Origin: Pseudomonas viridiflava
GTDB taxonomy: Bacteria > Pseudomonadota > Gammaproteobacteria > Pseudomonadales > Pseudomonadaceae
NCBI RefSeq assembly: GCF_900590755.1
Contig: NZ_UUOC01000025.1
Location: forward strand, 248,001-312,000
DNA: 64,000 nucleotides
Direction: 5' to 3'
The notes under the pieces were generated by a model. It was not told where the DNA came from and made no database searches. It saw only the letters and a list, made by a program, of their open reading frames with translations. The position numbers and the translations under genes are program-made. Positions 26,056-35,634 of this stretch are shown in pieces (the first letter of the stretch is position 1; every line of letters starts with the position of its first letter).

Positions 26056-27053
26056 GGCGTGATATCGGCGTGCAGTTGGCCGATCTCTTCCACCGAGAGG
26101 AAGTGCGGATTGATGTCGGAACGGTATTCAAAGACATCGTCCACCGGCTTGCCCTGCTCGCCTGTGGCATCCAAGCTGAAGTCGGTGTCGACATTGTTGA
26201 AGCGAATCGACGGCACGATGGTGTAGTGATCGGCGAATTCCAGGGTCATGCGTGCATCATCCAGCGGCACCATCAACTCATGGAGCTTTTCACCAGGACG
26301 AATCCCCACCAGCTTGTGCGGCAGGTCAGCAGACATGGCCTGGGCCAGATCGACAATGCGAATCGACGGAATCTTCGGCACGAACACTTCGCCGCCATGC
26401 ATCCGCGCAAAGCTCTGGATCACGAAGTCGACACCATGATCCAGCGTGATCCAGAAGCGGGTCATGCGTGGATCGGTGATCGGCAATTCCTTGGCGCCAC
26501 CGGCAATCAGCTTGTTGAAGAACGGCACGATGGAGCCCCGGGAACCGGCGACATTACCGTAGCGTACGACCGCAAAACGGGTGGCCTGATCCCCGGCGAT
26601 ATTGTTCGCGGCGACGAACAGCTTGTCCGACAGCAACTTGGTTGCGCCGTACAGGTTGATCGGGCTGGCGGCCTTGTCGGTGGACAAGGCAATCACGCCT
26701 TTCACGCCATTGGCGATGGCCGCCGCAATGATATTTTCGGCGCCATTGACGTTGGTGCGAATGAACTCTGTCGGGTTGTATTCGGCTGCTGGCACATGCT
26801 TGAGCGCCGCCGCATGCACCACGTAATCGATGCCGCGCATGCCTTGCAGCAACCGATCGGCATCGCGCACGTCACCCAGGAAGAAACGCATGCAGGGAGC
26901 GTTGAACTCCTGCTGCATTTCGTACTGTTTCAGTTCGTCCCGCGAGAACACCACCACCCGCCTGGGCTGGTAGCGCTCAAGCAGGGTGCGGATGAACTGG
27001 CGGCCGAACGAGCCGGTGCCGCCAGAGATGAAGATTGATTTGCCGTTGAACAT
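26052..27053 (-). CDS. pseB: UDP-GlcNAc 4,6-dehydratase (inverting) PseB
   Basis: 333 residues from MFNGKSIFISGGTGSFG, the Rossmann NAD(P) motif. The catalytic TDK and Tyr are in ALSTDKAASPINLYGATK, and YGNVAGSRGS follows. It performs 4,6-dehydration and C5 inversion of UDP-GlcNAc, the first step towards pseudaminic acid. A longer frame to 27128 runs into the upstream glycosyltransferase gene; the ATG at 27053 leaves a 25-base gap with AGGATGCAGGG before it. Confidence 0.95.
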   Translation of the reverse strand: MFNGKSIFISGGTGSFGRQFIRTLLERYQPRRVVVFSRDELKQYEMQQEFNAPCMRFFLGDVRDADRLLQGMRGIDYVVHAAALKHVPAAEYNPTEFIRTNVNGAENIIAAAIANGVKGVIALSTDKAASPINLYGATKLLSDKLFVAANNIAGDQATRFAVVRYGNVAGSRGSIVPFFNKLIAGGAKELPITDPRMTRFWITLDHGVDFVIQSFARMHGGEVFVPKIPSIRIVDLAQAMSADLPHKLVGIRPGEKLHELMVPLDDARMTLEFADHYTIVPSIRFNNVDTDFSLDATGEQGKPVDDVFEYRSDINPHFLSVEEIGQLHADITP

Positions 27054-27078
27054 CCCTGCATCCTCAGACCGTAGTGGC

Positions 27079-30024
27079 CTAGCCGAGCAACTGCGACCAG
27101 TCCACGCTGGCGGCGGCCGCCAGACCAAAGGCTTCGCCAGTCAGCGCAAGGTTTTTGTTGTAGGCCAGATCATGGGCGAACGGGCCTGCCCACTTGGTAC
27201 GCAGCGCGGCAAGTGCCACAGGGTCATCGGAGCGCTGCGCCTGGCTGATGAACTGGACCTGAGGGGTCCAGACGATCAAATAGCCACTCTGGCCAATCTT
27301 CAGGCACAGATCGACATCGCTGTAAGCGGCGCCAAACTCGGCTTCGTCCAGACCGCCCACCGCATCGAACAACTCTTTGCGCACCATCAGGCATGCACCG
27401 GAGACAGCAGAGTAGTTCTGCTCTACCGCCAGACGGTGCATGTAGCCGGGGGCGGCTGTATCAGAACCGGCGAAGGCGGCACTCACTCCGCCATCGAAGC
27501 CCAGGATCAGACCTGCCTCAACGACTCTGGCTTTGCGGTCGACCAGCTTGGGACCGACTACACCCACTTCAGGACGCAAAGCGTGGTTGAGCATCAGGTC
27601 GATCCAGTTCGGATTGACCACTTCGCTGGTTGCTGACAGGAACACCAGGTATTGGCCTCTGGCTTGTCGGCACGCTTCGTTTTGCAGCGCAGACGGGCTT
27701 AGGCCCTGATCGTTTTTGATCACCCGGACGCGGCCATCACCGTGTTGCTGACGGTCCAGCCACTCCAGAAGTTTCGGCGACTCGCTGCGGTCGTCGACAA
27801 TAATCACTTCGTAGTCGGTGTAGCGAGTGCGCAACAGAATGCTGTTGACGCTGCTCTGCAGGGACGTCAGGTCATCCTTGCTGTAAATGATCAAGGACAC
27901 CGGCGGGCGCACACCGTGGCGGTATTCAACTCGGTAGGTGCCTGGCAACCCCTGGGTAACCCGCGCGTTATAACCACGGGCCGTGAGGTGGCGGGTCAGT
28001 GCAAGGCGCTCTTGTTCATTGTCGGCCAATAGCGGCGCATCGCAGATCAACAGCGGCTCATCCAGGTGGGCCAGCCAGCTCATGCCGCCACGCTCGATCA
28101 GACGCAGGATCAATTCGAACTCCAACGCGTCGCCGAAATCAGCGGAGTAGCCACCCGCTTCGAGGAAAACATCCTTGCGGATCAGCCAGTGGCGAGCCAT
28201 GAGTGCGGGCAGGCTTTGCAACAGATCCAGATTGAAACCCGGGCGGAAGACATCGACCAGGGCGCCGCTGCCCTGGCGATGAATTTCATCGCCCGAGACT
28301 GCACGACAGTCCGGTGCGCCCATCAACTCAAGGCTGGCGATGGTCAAACCACTCGCTGTGAATTGATCGCCGACTTCGGCCAGCATCAGCCAGTCGCACG
28401 CAGCCTGACGGGCGGCAACGTTGAGTTTTTCGACATAGTCATGAGGGGTGACTTTGACGAAGTGCAGCGTATTCTGCGCAACGGTGGCAGTCGGCGGTAC
28501 ACCCGTGGTCAGCACCACAATCTTGAAGGATTTGAATTGCCCCTCGACCAGACTGTCCAGGGTGATTTGCAGTTTTTCTGCCGAGTCGGACAGATCAAGC
28601 AGCATGATGCCGATCTGCGGACCGCCTGCATGCTGACCCACATAGCGACCAATTGTCTGAGCCTGGCCCGCTGTCGGCGTCCTGGCGCTCAACCAATTGA
28701 GCAACTGCCCGGACGGCGTGGTGTTCAGAAGTGCGTGACGATCAGGCGCCGAAACCTTTTCCAGACGCTCAAGCCAGGCGAACATGCCTTGAGACTCTTC
28801 ACTCTCGCCCAAATGTGCAAGCTTCTGCGCCAATGGTTTGACGATATTTCGGTTATACGGATTCAGATCGAGGGAAGCCCACAAACGAACCACAATGGTC
28901 TCTTGGCTGTCCGTCGCGTGGACCTTCAGCGCAGCGTCCTGTCGGACCCAGATACCTTCCAGTTGCTGGAGCTGTTCGCGCCCGGCCGGCAGGGCCTGGA
29001 TCAGAAACTCGATGTGTGCCAGCTCGTCAAAAAAAGCCTTGTTGTAAAACGGCAGCTCGACAAATTGCGTAGGCTGGAAACGACGCGTGAGGTCTTCGAG
29101 CGGAGTTTTCAGCGTGGATTCGAAGAGCAAATCGCTGGTCAGTGCAGCGGAGCCAGGCAATACGTTACGCAGGGCTGCAAAAAACTTCTGCACGAAGGCC
29201 GGGCCGTCGGTTGCGCCATCAGTTGCAATGGCGGTGGCAAGGAAAGCGGCGAATGCATCGCGCTCGGCCCTGGACGCCGAATCTGCGTTCTTCAAAGCGG
29301 CTGATACGGAATCCCGCGTGACGCCGTGTTCTTCACTGGCATCCTGGACCGAATAGGCGATAGGCAACACGCGTGCCTTGGCACTGCCAAGCAGGAAATA
29401 CGTCAAGCCAAGCGCCAGCCATTGCGGGCCGGTAGCTTCTGGCAAAGCTTCATACCAGCCTTTGACCAGCTCGGTACGAATCACGCCATGGGCGGCGGAT
29501 AACGGCCAAGGCTCGCTGGCCAGGTCCATGAGACGCGCCTGCGAGTCCTGTGCTGAGTAATCCTCACGGCCCGTGCGGTCGTAACGGTAAAAATTGACCT
29601 GATTACCCAGGCTGACATAGCCCAGGCTGTAGCCTTGGCTGACACCGTAGTCAGGGTTGGCCTCAAGGAAAGCGGCACACTCGGCCACAGCGTCTTGCAG
29701 GATAAACCCGTCATCGGCGGCGAAGACCGTGTAAGGCGTCTTCACGTGCTCGAGGTTTGCAGCCACCTTGGCGTGCGGTGATGCCGTGTGGAGCTGAGGC
29801 ACATGCAGGTAAGTGACGCCAGGGAATGTCTGCGCAATCCCGGAGCTCGCTTCAGCAGAGGAGTCCAGCACCAGAACAGGCCCCTGATAGTCGCGATAAT
29901 ATTCAAGGGTGCGAAGTAAAAACGCCGGCCGATCGTGGTTCACTACAACTAACGTGACGAGCCTGGTTAGCAATGCCAGGTCAGCATTTTTCATCCGGGA
30001 AACTTCACTCACACTGCTAACCAT
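27079..30024 (-). CDS. Giant multidomain glycosyltransferase (981 aa), TIGR00180/GT2 type
   Basis: The N-domain (about 20-240: LVTLVVVNHDRPAFLLRTLEYY, DSSAEASSGIAQ, FAADDGFI) resembles TIGR00180 glycosyltransferases. A mid region (about 475-690) carries CRAVSGDEIHRQGSG and FRPGFNLDLLQSLPALMARHW. A GT2 domain (about 705-950) follows: VSLIIYSKDDLTSLQSSVNSIL, VIIVDDRSESP, and YSDVDLCLKIGQSGYLIVWTP. No transmembrane segment, so cytoplasmic action on flagellin or a nucleotide-sugar acceptor is likely. First gene of the pse operon, 25 bases before pseB, with GGGGA 7 bases before the ATG. Middle and GT2 modules are shared with the two other giants of this window. Confidence 0.85.
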   Translation of the reverse strand: MVSSVSEVSRMKNADLALLTRLVTLVVVNHDRPAFLLRTLEYYRDYQGPVLVLDSSAEASSGIAQTFPGVTYLHVPQLHTASPHAKVAANLEHVKTPYTVFAADDGFILQDAVAECAAFLEANPDYGVSQGYSLGYVSLGNQVNFYRYDRTGREDYSAQDSQARLMDLASEPWPLSAAHGVIRTELVKGWYEALPEATGPQWLALGLTYFLLGSAKARVLPIAYSVQDASEEHGVTRDSVSAALKNADSASRAERDAFAAFLATAIATDGATDGPAFVQKFFAALRNVLPGSAALTSDLLFESTLKTPLEDLTRRFQPTQFVELPFYNKAFFDELAHIEFLIQALPAGREQLQQLEGIWVRQDAALKVHATDSQETIVVRLWASLDLNPYNRNIVKPLAQKLAHLGESEESQGMFAWLERLEKVSAPDRHALLNTTPSGQLLNWLSARTPTAGQAQTIGRYVGQHAGGPQIGIMLLDLSDSAEKLQITLDSLVEGQFKSFKIVVLTTGVPPTATVAQNTLHFVKVTPHDYVEKLNVAARQAACDWLMLAEVGDQFTASGLTIASLELMGAPDCRAVSGDEIHRQGSGALVDVFRPGFNLDLLQSLPALMARHWLIRKDVFLEAGGYSADFGDALEFELILRLIERGGMSWLAHLDEPLLICDAPLLADNEQERLALTRHLTARGYNARVTQGLPGTYRVEYRHGVRPPVSLIIYSKDDLTSLQSSVNSILLRTRYTDYEVIIVDDRSESPKLLEWLDRQQHGDGRVRVIKNDQGLSPSALQNEACRQARGQYLVFLSATSEVVNPNWIDLMLNHALRPEVGVVGPKLVDRKARVVEAGLILGFDGGVSAAFAGSDTAAPGYMHRLAVEQNYSAVSGACLMVRKELFDAVGGLDEAEFGAAYSDVDLCLKIGQSGYLIVWTPQVQFISQAQRSDDPVALAALRTKWAGPFAHDLAYNKNLALTGEAFGLAAAASVDWSQLLG

Positions 30025-30330
30025 TCATACATCCCCAAAGTAAGTGACTTGTCTTCAGCCCGGTTAACGAGATCGCAAACGCGCTGAAAACCAAATAGGT
30101 GAACCTTCAAAAGTGGACCGCGCTCACGTCTGGATTTTGACGCGACTGCAATCCGGCTTTCGCCCAGCCAAGGCTCTTTACATCAAAGCCCCGCGATGTG
30201 GCGGCGCTTTGCCGACTCACTCAGGAGCGTCGTAAATCGTGCAATTGAAAATCAGTGTCAGGGTACAAGCACAAAGTGCGCCAACCCCGATTACGCGGGG
30301 TTGGGCCTTGGGAGGGGACAAGCGAGAGGT
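30025..30330. other. Gap between the two giant glycosyltransferase genes
   Basis: 306 bases with no gene. A 9-bp stem-loop (CCAACCCCG 30281-30289 with CGGGGTTGG 30296-30304) sits 27 bases past the stop of the 1194-residue gene and may terminate it, though only three T residues follow on the minus strand. The promoter of the pse operon probably lies in the rest; no sigma-54 or FliA element was recognised. Confidence 0.6.
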
Positions 30331-33300
30331 TTAATCGGCCAGCCAGCAGTTGACCCAGTTCAACAGGTTGTTGCCTCTGAGGGTGAAGTCACGCAGCACT
30401 GTCTCGCGTAACTCATCACCCATACGGTAACTGGCATCAGGATCGGCCAGGTGCATGCGGATCGCATCGAGCCATTCCTGCGTGCTGTTGGTCATGATCC
30501 GTGTGCAAGGCAAGTAGTTATCGTACGCCTTGGTGTTGGTACAGATCACCGGATAACCACAGGCACCATATTCCAGCTGGCGCAGGTTACTTTTGCAATC
30601 GTTGAACAGGTGAAACTCCAGCGGAGCCAGCGCGAGATCCAGATTAAGGCTCGCCAGCTTGGCCGGGTATTCATTCATGCCGATGATGGGGTGGAACTCG
30701 TGGATATAGGGGCGCAACGCCTCAGGGCACATGCCAAAGAACACCCATTCCACCTCATTCGCGAGTTCGCGGACCACCTCGGCAATCACTTCAAGATCCC
30801 CGGTGTGGCTGGTGCCACCGCCCCAACCGACTCGCGGCCTGGTCGAGGTTCTGCGCTTGGAACGCAGGTTGCCCCAAAGCGCAGGGGTCAGCATATTGGG
30901 GGCGACCCTGATGTCATGGTGCATGTCAGACATCGAGTCGGCCAGCGCATCGGTGGAGACCACCACCCGATCACAGAGTGAAGTCCCTACACGCAGCAGC
31001 CTTTCCATGTCCTGCTCAGAGGGCATATTGCGCATATGGCCGTTTTTCGCCGGGATCTTGATCAGGTAATCATCCAGCTCATAAATTCGACGGGTATTGA
31101 GGTGACGCTTGATGAGCGACATTTCCTGAATACCGGTATCTGAATAACGACCTTGAAAAACCATGACATCAGCCGATCGACGCTCAAGCTCAATCAGCGA
31201 AAGGCCTTCATAGGAAATCTGCCCAACCACACGCGCAGCCTTCTCCAGCTCAATGAATGGCTGGGTCATCCGGTAGTGCCCCACCGCCGAGGCGTTGATC
31301 GGCAATACCAGAACGCTGGGCAGTTGGCGGGTCGAAAATGGCGACCAGCCGGTTCGCAAGCCAGGCTCAAGCCGGTAGCTGCCGCCCCGGAGTACAAGGT
31401 TATGGTTGTAGGCCGGGTCACGCGCGATGACCGACAGCCAGCGGTGGTAGAACAGTTCAACTTCGCTGCTGAGTCGGTTGACATCCTGTGCCATCAGCGA
31501 CTTGCTGCCCAATGCGACCATTGCGTGAGGCGTCCATACCACGAGGTATCCGGCATCGCGTATTTTCAGGCACAGATCCGCTTCGCAGAGAGCCTGGGTG
31601 AACGTCTCTTCGTCGAGACTGCCCACCTCTTCGAAAACACTTTTGCGAACCATCAGGCAATCGGCGCCCACAGCGCTGAAGTTCTGGACCACTTGCAGTC
31701 GATCCATGTAACCCGAAGCATTCATGTCCTCGCCATAGAACGGGAAGCCCGCGGTCCCTTCCATGCCCAGAATTACGCCAGCGTGCAGCACCAGCCCTTG
31801 AGAGTTGTAAAGCTTGGCCCCCACCACGCCGACCTCGGGCCGTTGCGCATGGTTAAGCATTTCATTGAGCCAGTTGGTCTGCGTTATCACCGCGTAGGGA
31901 GTCAGAAACAGCAGGTACTGACCGCGCGCATGGGTCGCTGAAAAATTGCGAAGTGCAGCGCTGCTCGGTTGTTCGGCACCGGAGTAACTGACAACACGCA
32001 CTTTTTCCCCACCCACCAGCGCCATGCTGCGCAACCACTCCTGAGCTTCCGGTTGCTGGCTCAGATGGTCAACGATCAGGATCTCATAGTGGCCATAGGC
32101 AGTTTTTTCGAGGAGTGAGTCGATACAACGCTGCAAGGCACCCAGTTGATCTTTGTGAGCGACGATAATCGAAACCAGAGGCTGATCGGCATGCAGATAA
32201 TCAATCCGGTTCGCCATCCCGCGCGGGTCGGCACGTAATTGATGAGCGATACCGGAACGCTGCAGATGAGCCTGCACTACCCGTGGATTCTGCTCAACAA
32301 CGTCCGGCAGCGCGAGCCACTGGGCAAAGCCGAACTGGCACTCCGGCAGAATATCCGCGATATGCTTGATGGCTGCTTCGCCATCGTTCTCAAGCATGCG
32401 CCACATCAGGTCGTGCGGCGCAAGCTCACCAAACTCTGCATTGAAGCCGCCTAACGCGATAAAACTCTCGCGCTGGAACGCAAGGCAGCGTCCTACGTAG
32501 GGGTAACCGCGCAGGAAGTCCAGATTGAAGTCGGGCTTGAAGACCGGAGCGCCCGACTCTCCGCCAACCAGACCGCCCTCATCGCTATAAATGCATCGCA
32601 GCTCAGCATGGGTGGCTGCTCGCTCGGCGATCATCAGCAATGCAGATTCCACCAGACGATCACCCGGACGCAGCATGTAAAACCAGTGCGCCCCGTTCAG
32701 CTGAGGAAGTAATTCGTTGAGCTGCTCTATGCCATCGCCCTGCAAAGGAACTCTGAAAACATGACCTTCAAGGGCAACTTCCTTGCAGTTGACCGACAGC
32801 ACCAGAACCAACTCAGCGCTGTAGGCCTGCCGGGCGATGCTGGCGAGCGTCATATTCAGCACCGACGAACGACCATCCCTGTCGATAATGACCGGGACGA
32901 TTTTCGGCTGCAGTGGCCAGCGAGATACGGTTTCAGGCAACAGCTTGGTTTGCGCAGGCGATAGATTGCGGCAGGCCAGCCATTGCGCATAAAAGGCCGA
33001 AAAACTTTGCGTGGAACTGCCGACTCTCTCCGGCAAGCTCGACCAGAGCCCCCCCAGCGAGCGGCCCAGACACCACTCCTCCCAGACCCGAGGCGCCTGG
33101 TGGGCATTGCCGAGCACCACATAGCGAATCCAGCCCTTGGCGGGCGCGGCTTCGTGGCTTCCGGCTGCAACCATCTCGACCATCAGCTCACGCTCATCCG
33201 GGATCTCGTCAAGCATGAACTGCTGAAGAGATAGCCGACCAGGGTGAAGGCGCTCGACGATCAAAACGTTATTGAGTACAACCATGTTGCCGCGACGCAG

Positions 33301-33915
33301 AAGGCAGGTATAAAGCGCCAGATCCAACAGTGCCACGAAGCTTGGCTTTGCGCTGGCCAGGGCTGGCAAGAATTCGGAGACATCGGAGCGGCGCAGTAAG
33401 GCACTGCTCAAACCGCCGAGAAAATTGGAAGGATAGGATTCAATGACCGGCAGCAGGTCGGTGCCTTTGAACAAACCGCTAACGGGCGCTACCGGAGAGT
33501 TTTCGATCCGTGAAGGCAGCTGGATATCATCAGCGTCCCAGAGAAAACGCTGAGCAATCACCAGCGTCACATCGTCGTTGTCGATGTACTGCTGGACCTG
33601 CTGCGAGATGCACTCGGAAAAGAGCTGATCGTCGTCGCACAGAAACTTTATGTAAGTTCCCTTCGTCTGCTTGAGGGACTTGAGCAGATTGCCCACGAAT
33701 CCCAGGCGAGTCGGGTTCTTCACATAGCGCAGGGTTGTTTGCGTCAGCCCTGCCAACGAGTCGTAAATATCTTTGATTTTGTCGTCACGGCTGTCATCAC
33801 AAACAATCACTTCAAGATTGCCGTAATCCTGATTCAACGCACTGTGCAGGGTTTTTCTGAAAAAAGTCGGGTTGAAGGCGGGAATGACGATACTGACGAG
33901 AGGAAGATTTTTCAA
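30331..33915 (-). CDS. Giant multidomain glycosyltransferase (1194 aa), GT2-GT2-GT4 architecture
   Basis: Four parts: an N-terminal GT2 (1-about 230; VSIVIPAFNPTFFRKTLHSALNQ, IKFLCDDDQLF), a degenerate GT-like middle (about 335-560; RCIYSDEGGLVG, FKPDFNLDFLRGYPYVGR), a second GT2 (about 575-850; PLVSIIVAHKDQLGALQRCIDSL, EADLCLKIRDAGYLVVWTP) and a GT4-like C-domain (about 900-1194; RPRVGWGGGTSHTGDLEVIAEV, CKSNLRQLEYGACGYPVIC). The start is a TTG at 33915; an in-frame TGA lies four codons before it. It resembles the Fgt flagellin transferases of P. syringae in organisation and position. Located 98 bases after flgL. Confidence 0.85.
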   Translation of the reverse strand: MKNLPLVSIVIPAFNPTFFRKTLHSALNQDYGNLEVIVCDDSRDDKIKDIYDSLAGLTQTTLRYVKNPTRLGFVGNLLKSLKQTKGTYIKFLCDDDQLFSECISQQVQQYIDNDDVTLVIAQRFLWDADDIQLPSRIENSPVAPVSGLFKGTDLLPVIESYPSNFLGGLSSALLRRSDVSEFLPALASAKPSFVALLDLALYTCLLRRGNMVVLNNVLIVERLHPGRLSLQQFMLDEIPDERELMVEMVAAGSHEAAPAKGWIRYVVLGNAHQAPRVWEEWCLGRSLGGLWSSLPERVGSSTQSFSAFYAQWLACRNLSPAQTKLLPETVSRWPLQPKIVPVIIDRDGRSSVLNMTLASIARQAYSAELVLVLSVNCKEVALEGHVFRVPLQGDGIEQLNELLPQLNGAHWFYMLRPGDRLVESALLMIAERAATHAELRCIYSDEGGLVGGESGAPVFKPDFNLDFLRGYPYVGRCLAFQRESFIALGGFNAEFGELAPHDLMWRMLENDGEAAIKHIADILPECQFGFAQWLALPDVVEQNPRVVQAHLQRSGIAHQLRADPRGMANRIDYLHADQPLVSIIVAHKDQLGALQRCIDSLLEKTAYGHYEILIVDHLSQQPEAQEWLRSMALVGGEKVRVVSYSGAEQPSSAALRNFSATHARGQYLLFLTPYAVITQTNWLNEMLNHAQRPEVGVVGAKLYNSQGLVLHAGVILGMEGTAGFPFYGEDMNASGYMDRLQVVQNFSAVGADCLMVRKSVFEEVGSLDEETFTQALCEADLCLKIRDAGYLVVWTPHAMVALGSKSLMAQDVNRLSSEVELFYHRWLSVIARDPAYNHNLVLRGGSYRLEPGLRTGWSPFSTRQLPSVLVLPINASAVGHYRMTQPFIELEKAARVVGQISYEGLSLIELERRSADVMVFQGRYSDTGIQEMSLIKRHLNTRRIYELDDYLIKIPAKNGHMRNMPSEQDMERLLRVGTSLCDRVVVSTDALADSMSDMHHDIRVAPNMLTPALWGNLRSKRRTSTRPRVGWGGGTSHTGDLEVIAEVVRELANEVEWVFFGMCPEALRPYIHEFHPIIGMNEYPAKLASLNLDLALAPLEFHLFNDCKSNLRQLEYGACGYPVICTNTKAYDNYLPCTRIMTNSTQEWLDAIRMHLADPDASYRMGDELRETVLRDFTLRGNNLLNWVNCWLAD

Positions 33916-34013
33916 AGTCGTAACTCATGAGCGGAGGACGCTCCGCTCACTTGAAGCGTCCCGGCCGCTAGAAAATGGGTAAATTAGCCGGCCATCATGT
34001 CTGCAACGACTGA

Positions 34014-35621
34014 CTATAGCTTGCTGAACAAATTCAGCTGCGACACCTGGGTGAATACCAACTGCGATGCGGTAAGCATAGTCTTCTGCAAGGTCAGTTT
34101 AGCGATGGATGCCACTGGATCGGCATCGGTAATGCTCGACTGCTCGGTGTCATTGGAGCCAGACTGCGTGTCGTTGGTCGTTCCCTGGGCGGTTGCCACG
34201 TTCTGGCGAGAGCCGCCGTCAGCAATGGCGGTGCCGATCTGATCAAGGGAGCTTTTCACGTTACCCAGCGCCGAATCCATTGCCGCCAGCAGTTTCTGCT
34301 GAGCCACTGGATTGCCGTCGGCAGGCGTCTGCAGAGCCTTGATCGCTGACGTCAGAGTGTTCAGAACGTTCTGAGTCTGATTGGTGGTGCTGTTGGCGAC
34401 GAACTGGTCGTTGACCTGAGGGGCTTCACTGAAGTTGAAGGTGACGCCCGAAGCGGTCGCCGAGTACGTTGGTGTAGTCGCAGGCGGAACAGGCGCAGTG
34501 GTTACCAGCGCGCCAGTGGAGACCGGGGTGTCGCCAGCGGTATAGGGTGCGCTGTAAAGCGACATCGTCCCGCTGGTTTCAAAGCGCATGATTGCGCCGC
34601 CTTCAGGGAAGGTCTTGTTGTAGTCCGAGGCATTGGTCACCACGGACGAGCTGATCACAGCCGTTGAAGCATTGCTCGGCGTGCGAGTGGTGCTGACGTC
34701 GCTGGCGCTAATGGCCAGATTGAAGGTGTGACCTGTAACCGCAAGATCCGCTGCAGCCGTGGTCGCACGCTCGGCGTCAGTCAGGTTGACATTGAGGTTC
34801 ATGGTGACGCCGCGGAAGGTCACGCTCTGGCTCGACGCATTCGCCGAACTGAACGCACCGGCCTGACTGGCTTCAGCGGTTACATCATTATTGCCGGCAT
34901 CCAGGATCTTGATCTGGGTGCTGCTCTCGAAGCTGATGGTGTACGGCTGGCCAGAAATGAACTTGGAGTTGTAGTCCGCAGACGAGGTCACGATGCCACC
35001 GGACAACTGAACCTTGCCGTCATTCATGGCCGTAGGGGTTGCTGTGGTACGAGTGGTGTTGACCGCCTGTTCAAAGGCCTGCCACCCGGTGGTGTTACTG
35101 GCAACCTGCAAGCCATCACCAACCGCGACCATGATCGAGGTCTGATCGCCTTTGTAACTGTAGGTCCCGTCTGCGTTGAGCGCGTAGGGCGGCGTGTCCA
35201 CCTTGGAACCGGCGAACAGGTATTTGCCACTCGCATCCTGGCTGTTCATCAGGCCGGCGATTTCTTTCTGAATCCCTACAAGTTCCGAGGCGTTTGCCTG
35301 GCGGTCCTTGTCGGTAAAGGTGGCATTGTTGGCACCGATGATCAGTTCCTGAGCACGCTGCAACGCGACCTTGATGCTTTCCATCGCGGTCTCGGCCTGA
35401 GTGGCGTTGGAGTTGACCGTGCTGATGTTGGATTTGTACTGCGCCAGCATTGCGTTCTGCTGCTGCAATTGCAGCACGCGCGCGGCGCCCACCGGATCGT
35501 CGGAGGCGGTATTGAGTTTGACCTGGCTGGCAACTTCATTGCCCGAGGCAATCACGTTGGCATAGGTACGCTGGTAGTTGGCAGCGCTGACTTCGTAAAA
35601 CTGGCCAGTTGAAATACGCAT
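34014..35621 (-). CDS. flgL: Hook-filament junction protein FlgL (HAP3)
   Basis: 535 residues. The N-terminus MRISTGQFYEVSAANYQ and the C-terminus DPVASIAKLTLQKTMLTASQLVFTQVSQLNLFSKL are the conserved D0 helices shared with flagellins. The Ser/Thr-rich variable centre makes it longer than FlgL of P. aeruginosa (about 440). It seats the filament on FlgK. The ATG is 13 bases after the flgK stop. Exported with FlgN as chaperone. Confidence 0.95.
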   Translation of the reverse strand: MRISTGQFYEVSAANYQRTYANVIASGNEVASQVKLNTASDDPVGAARVLQLQQQNAMLAQYKSNISTVNSNATQAETAMESIKVALQRAQELIIGANNATFTDKDRQANASELVGIQKEIAGLMNSQDASGKYLFAGSKVDTPPYALNADGTYSYKGDQTSIMVAVGDGLQVASNTTGWQAFEQAVNTTRTTATPTAMNDGKVQLSGGIVTSSADYNSKFISGQPYTISFESSTQIKILDAGNNDVTAEASQAGAFSSANASSQSVTFRGVTMNLNVNLTDAERATTAAADLAVTGHTFNLAISASDVSTTRTPSNASTAVISSSVVTNASDYNKTFPEGGAIMRFETSGTMSLYSAPYTAGDTPVSTGALVTTAPVPPATTPTYSATASGVTFNFSEAPQVNDQFVANSTTNQTQNVLNTLTSAIKALQTPADGNPVAQQKLLAAMDSALGNVKSSLDQIGTAIADGGSRQNVATAQGTTNDTQSGSNDTEQSSITDADPVASIAKLTLQKTMLTASQLVFTQVSQLNLFSKL

Positions 35622-35634
35622 GGTTTACGACTCC

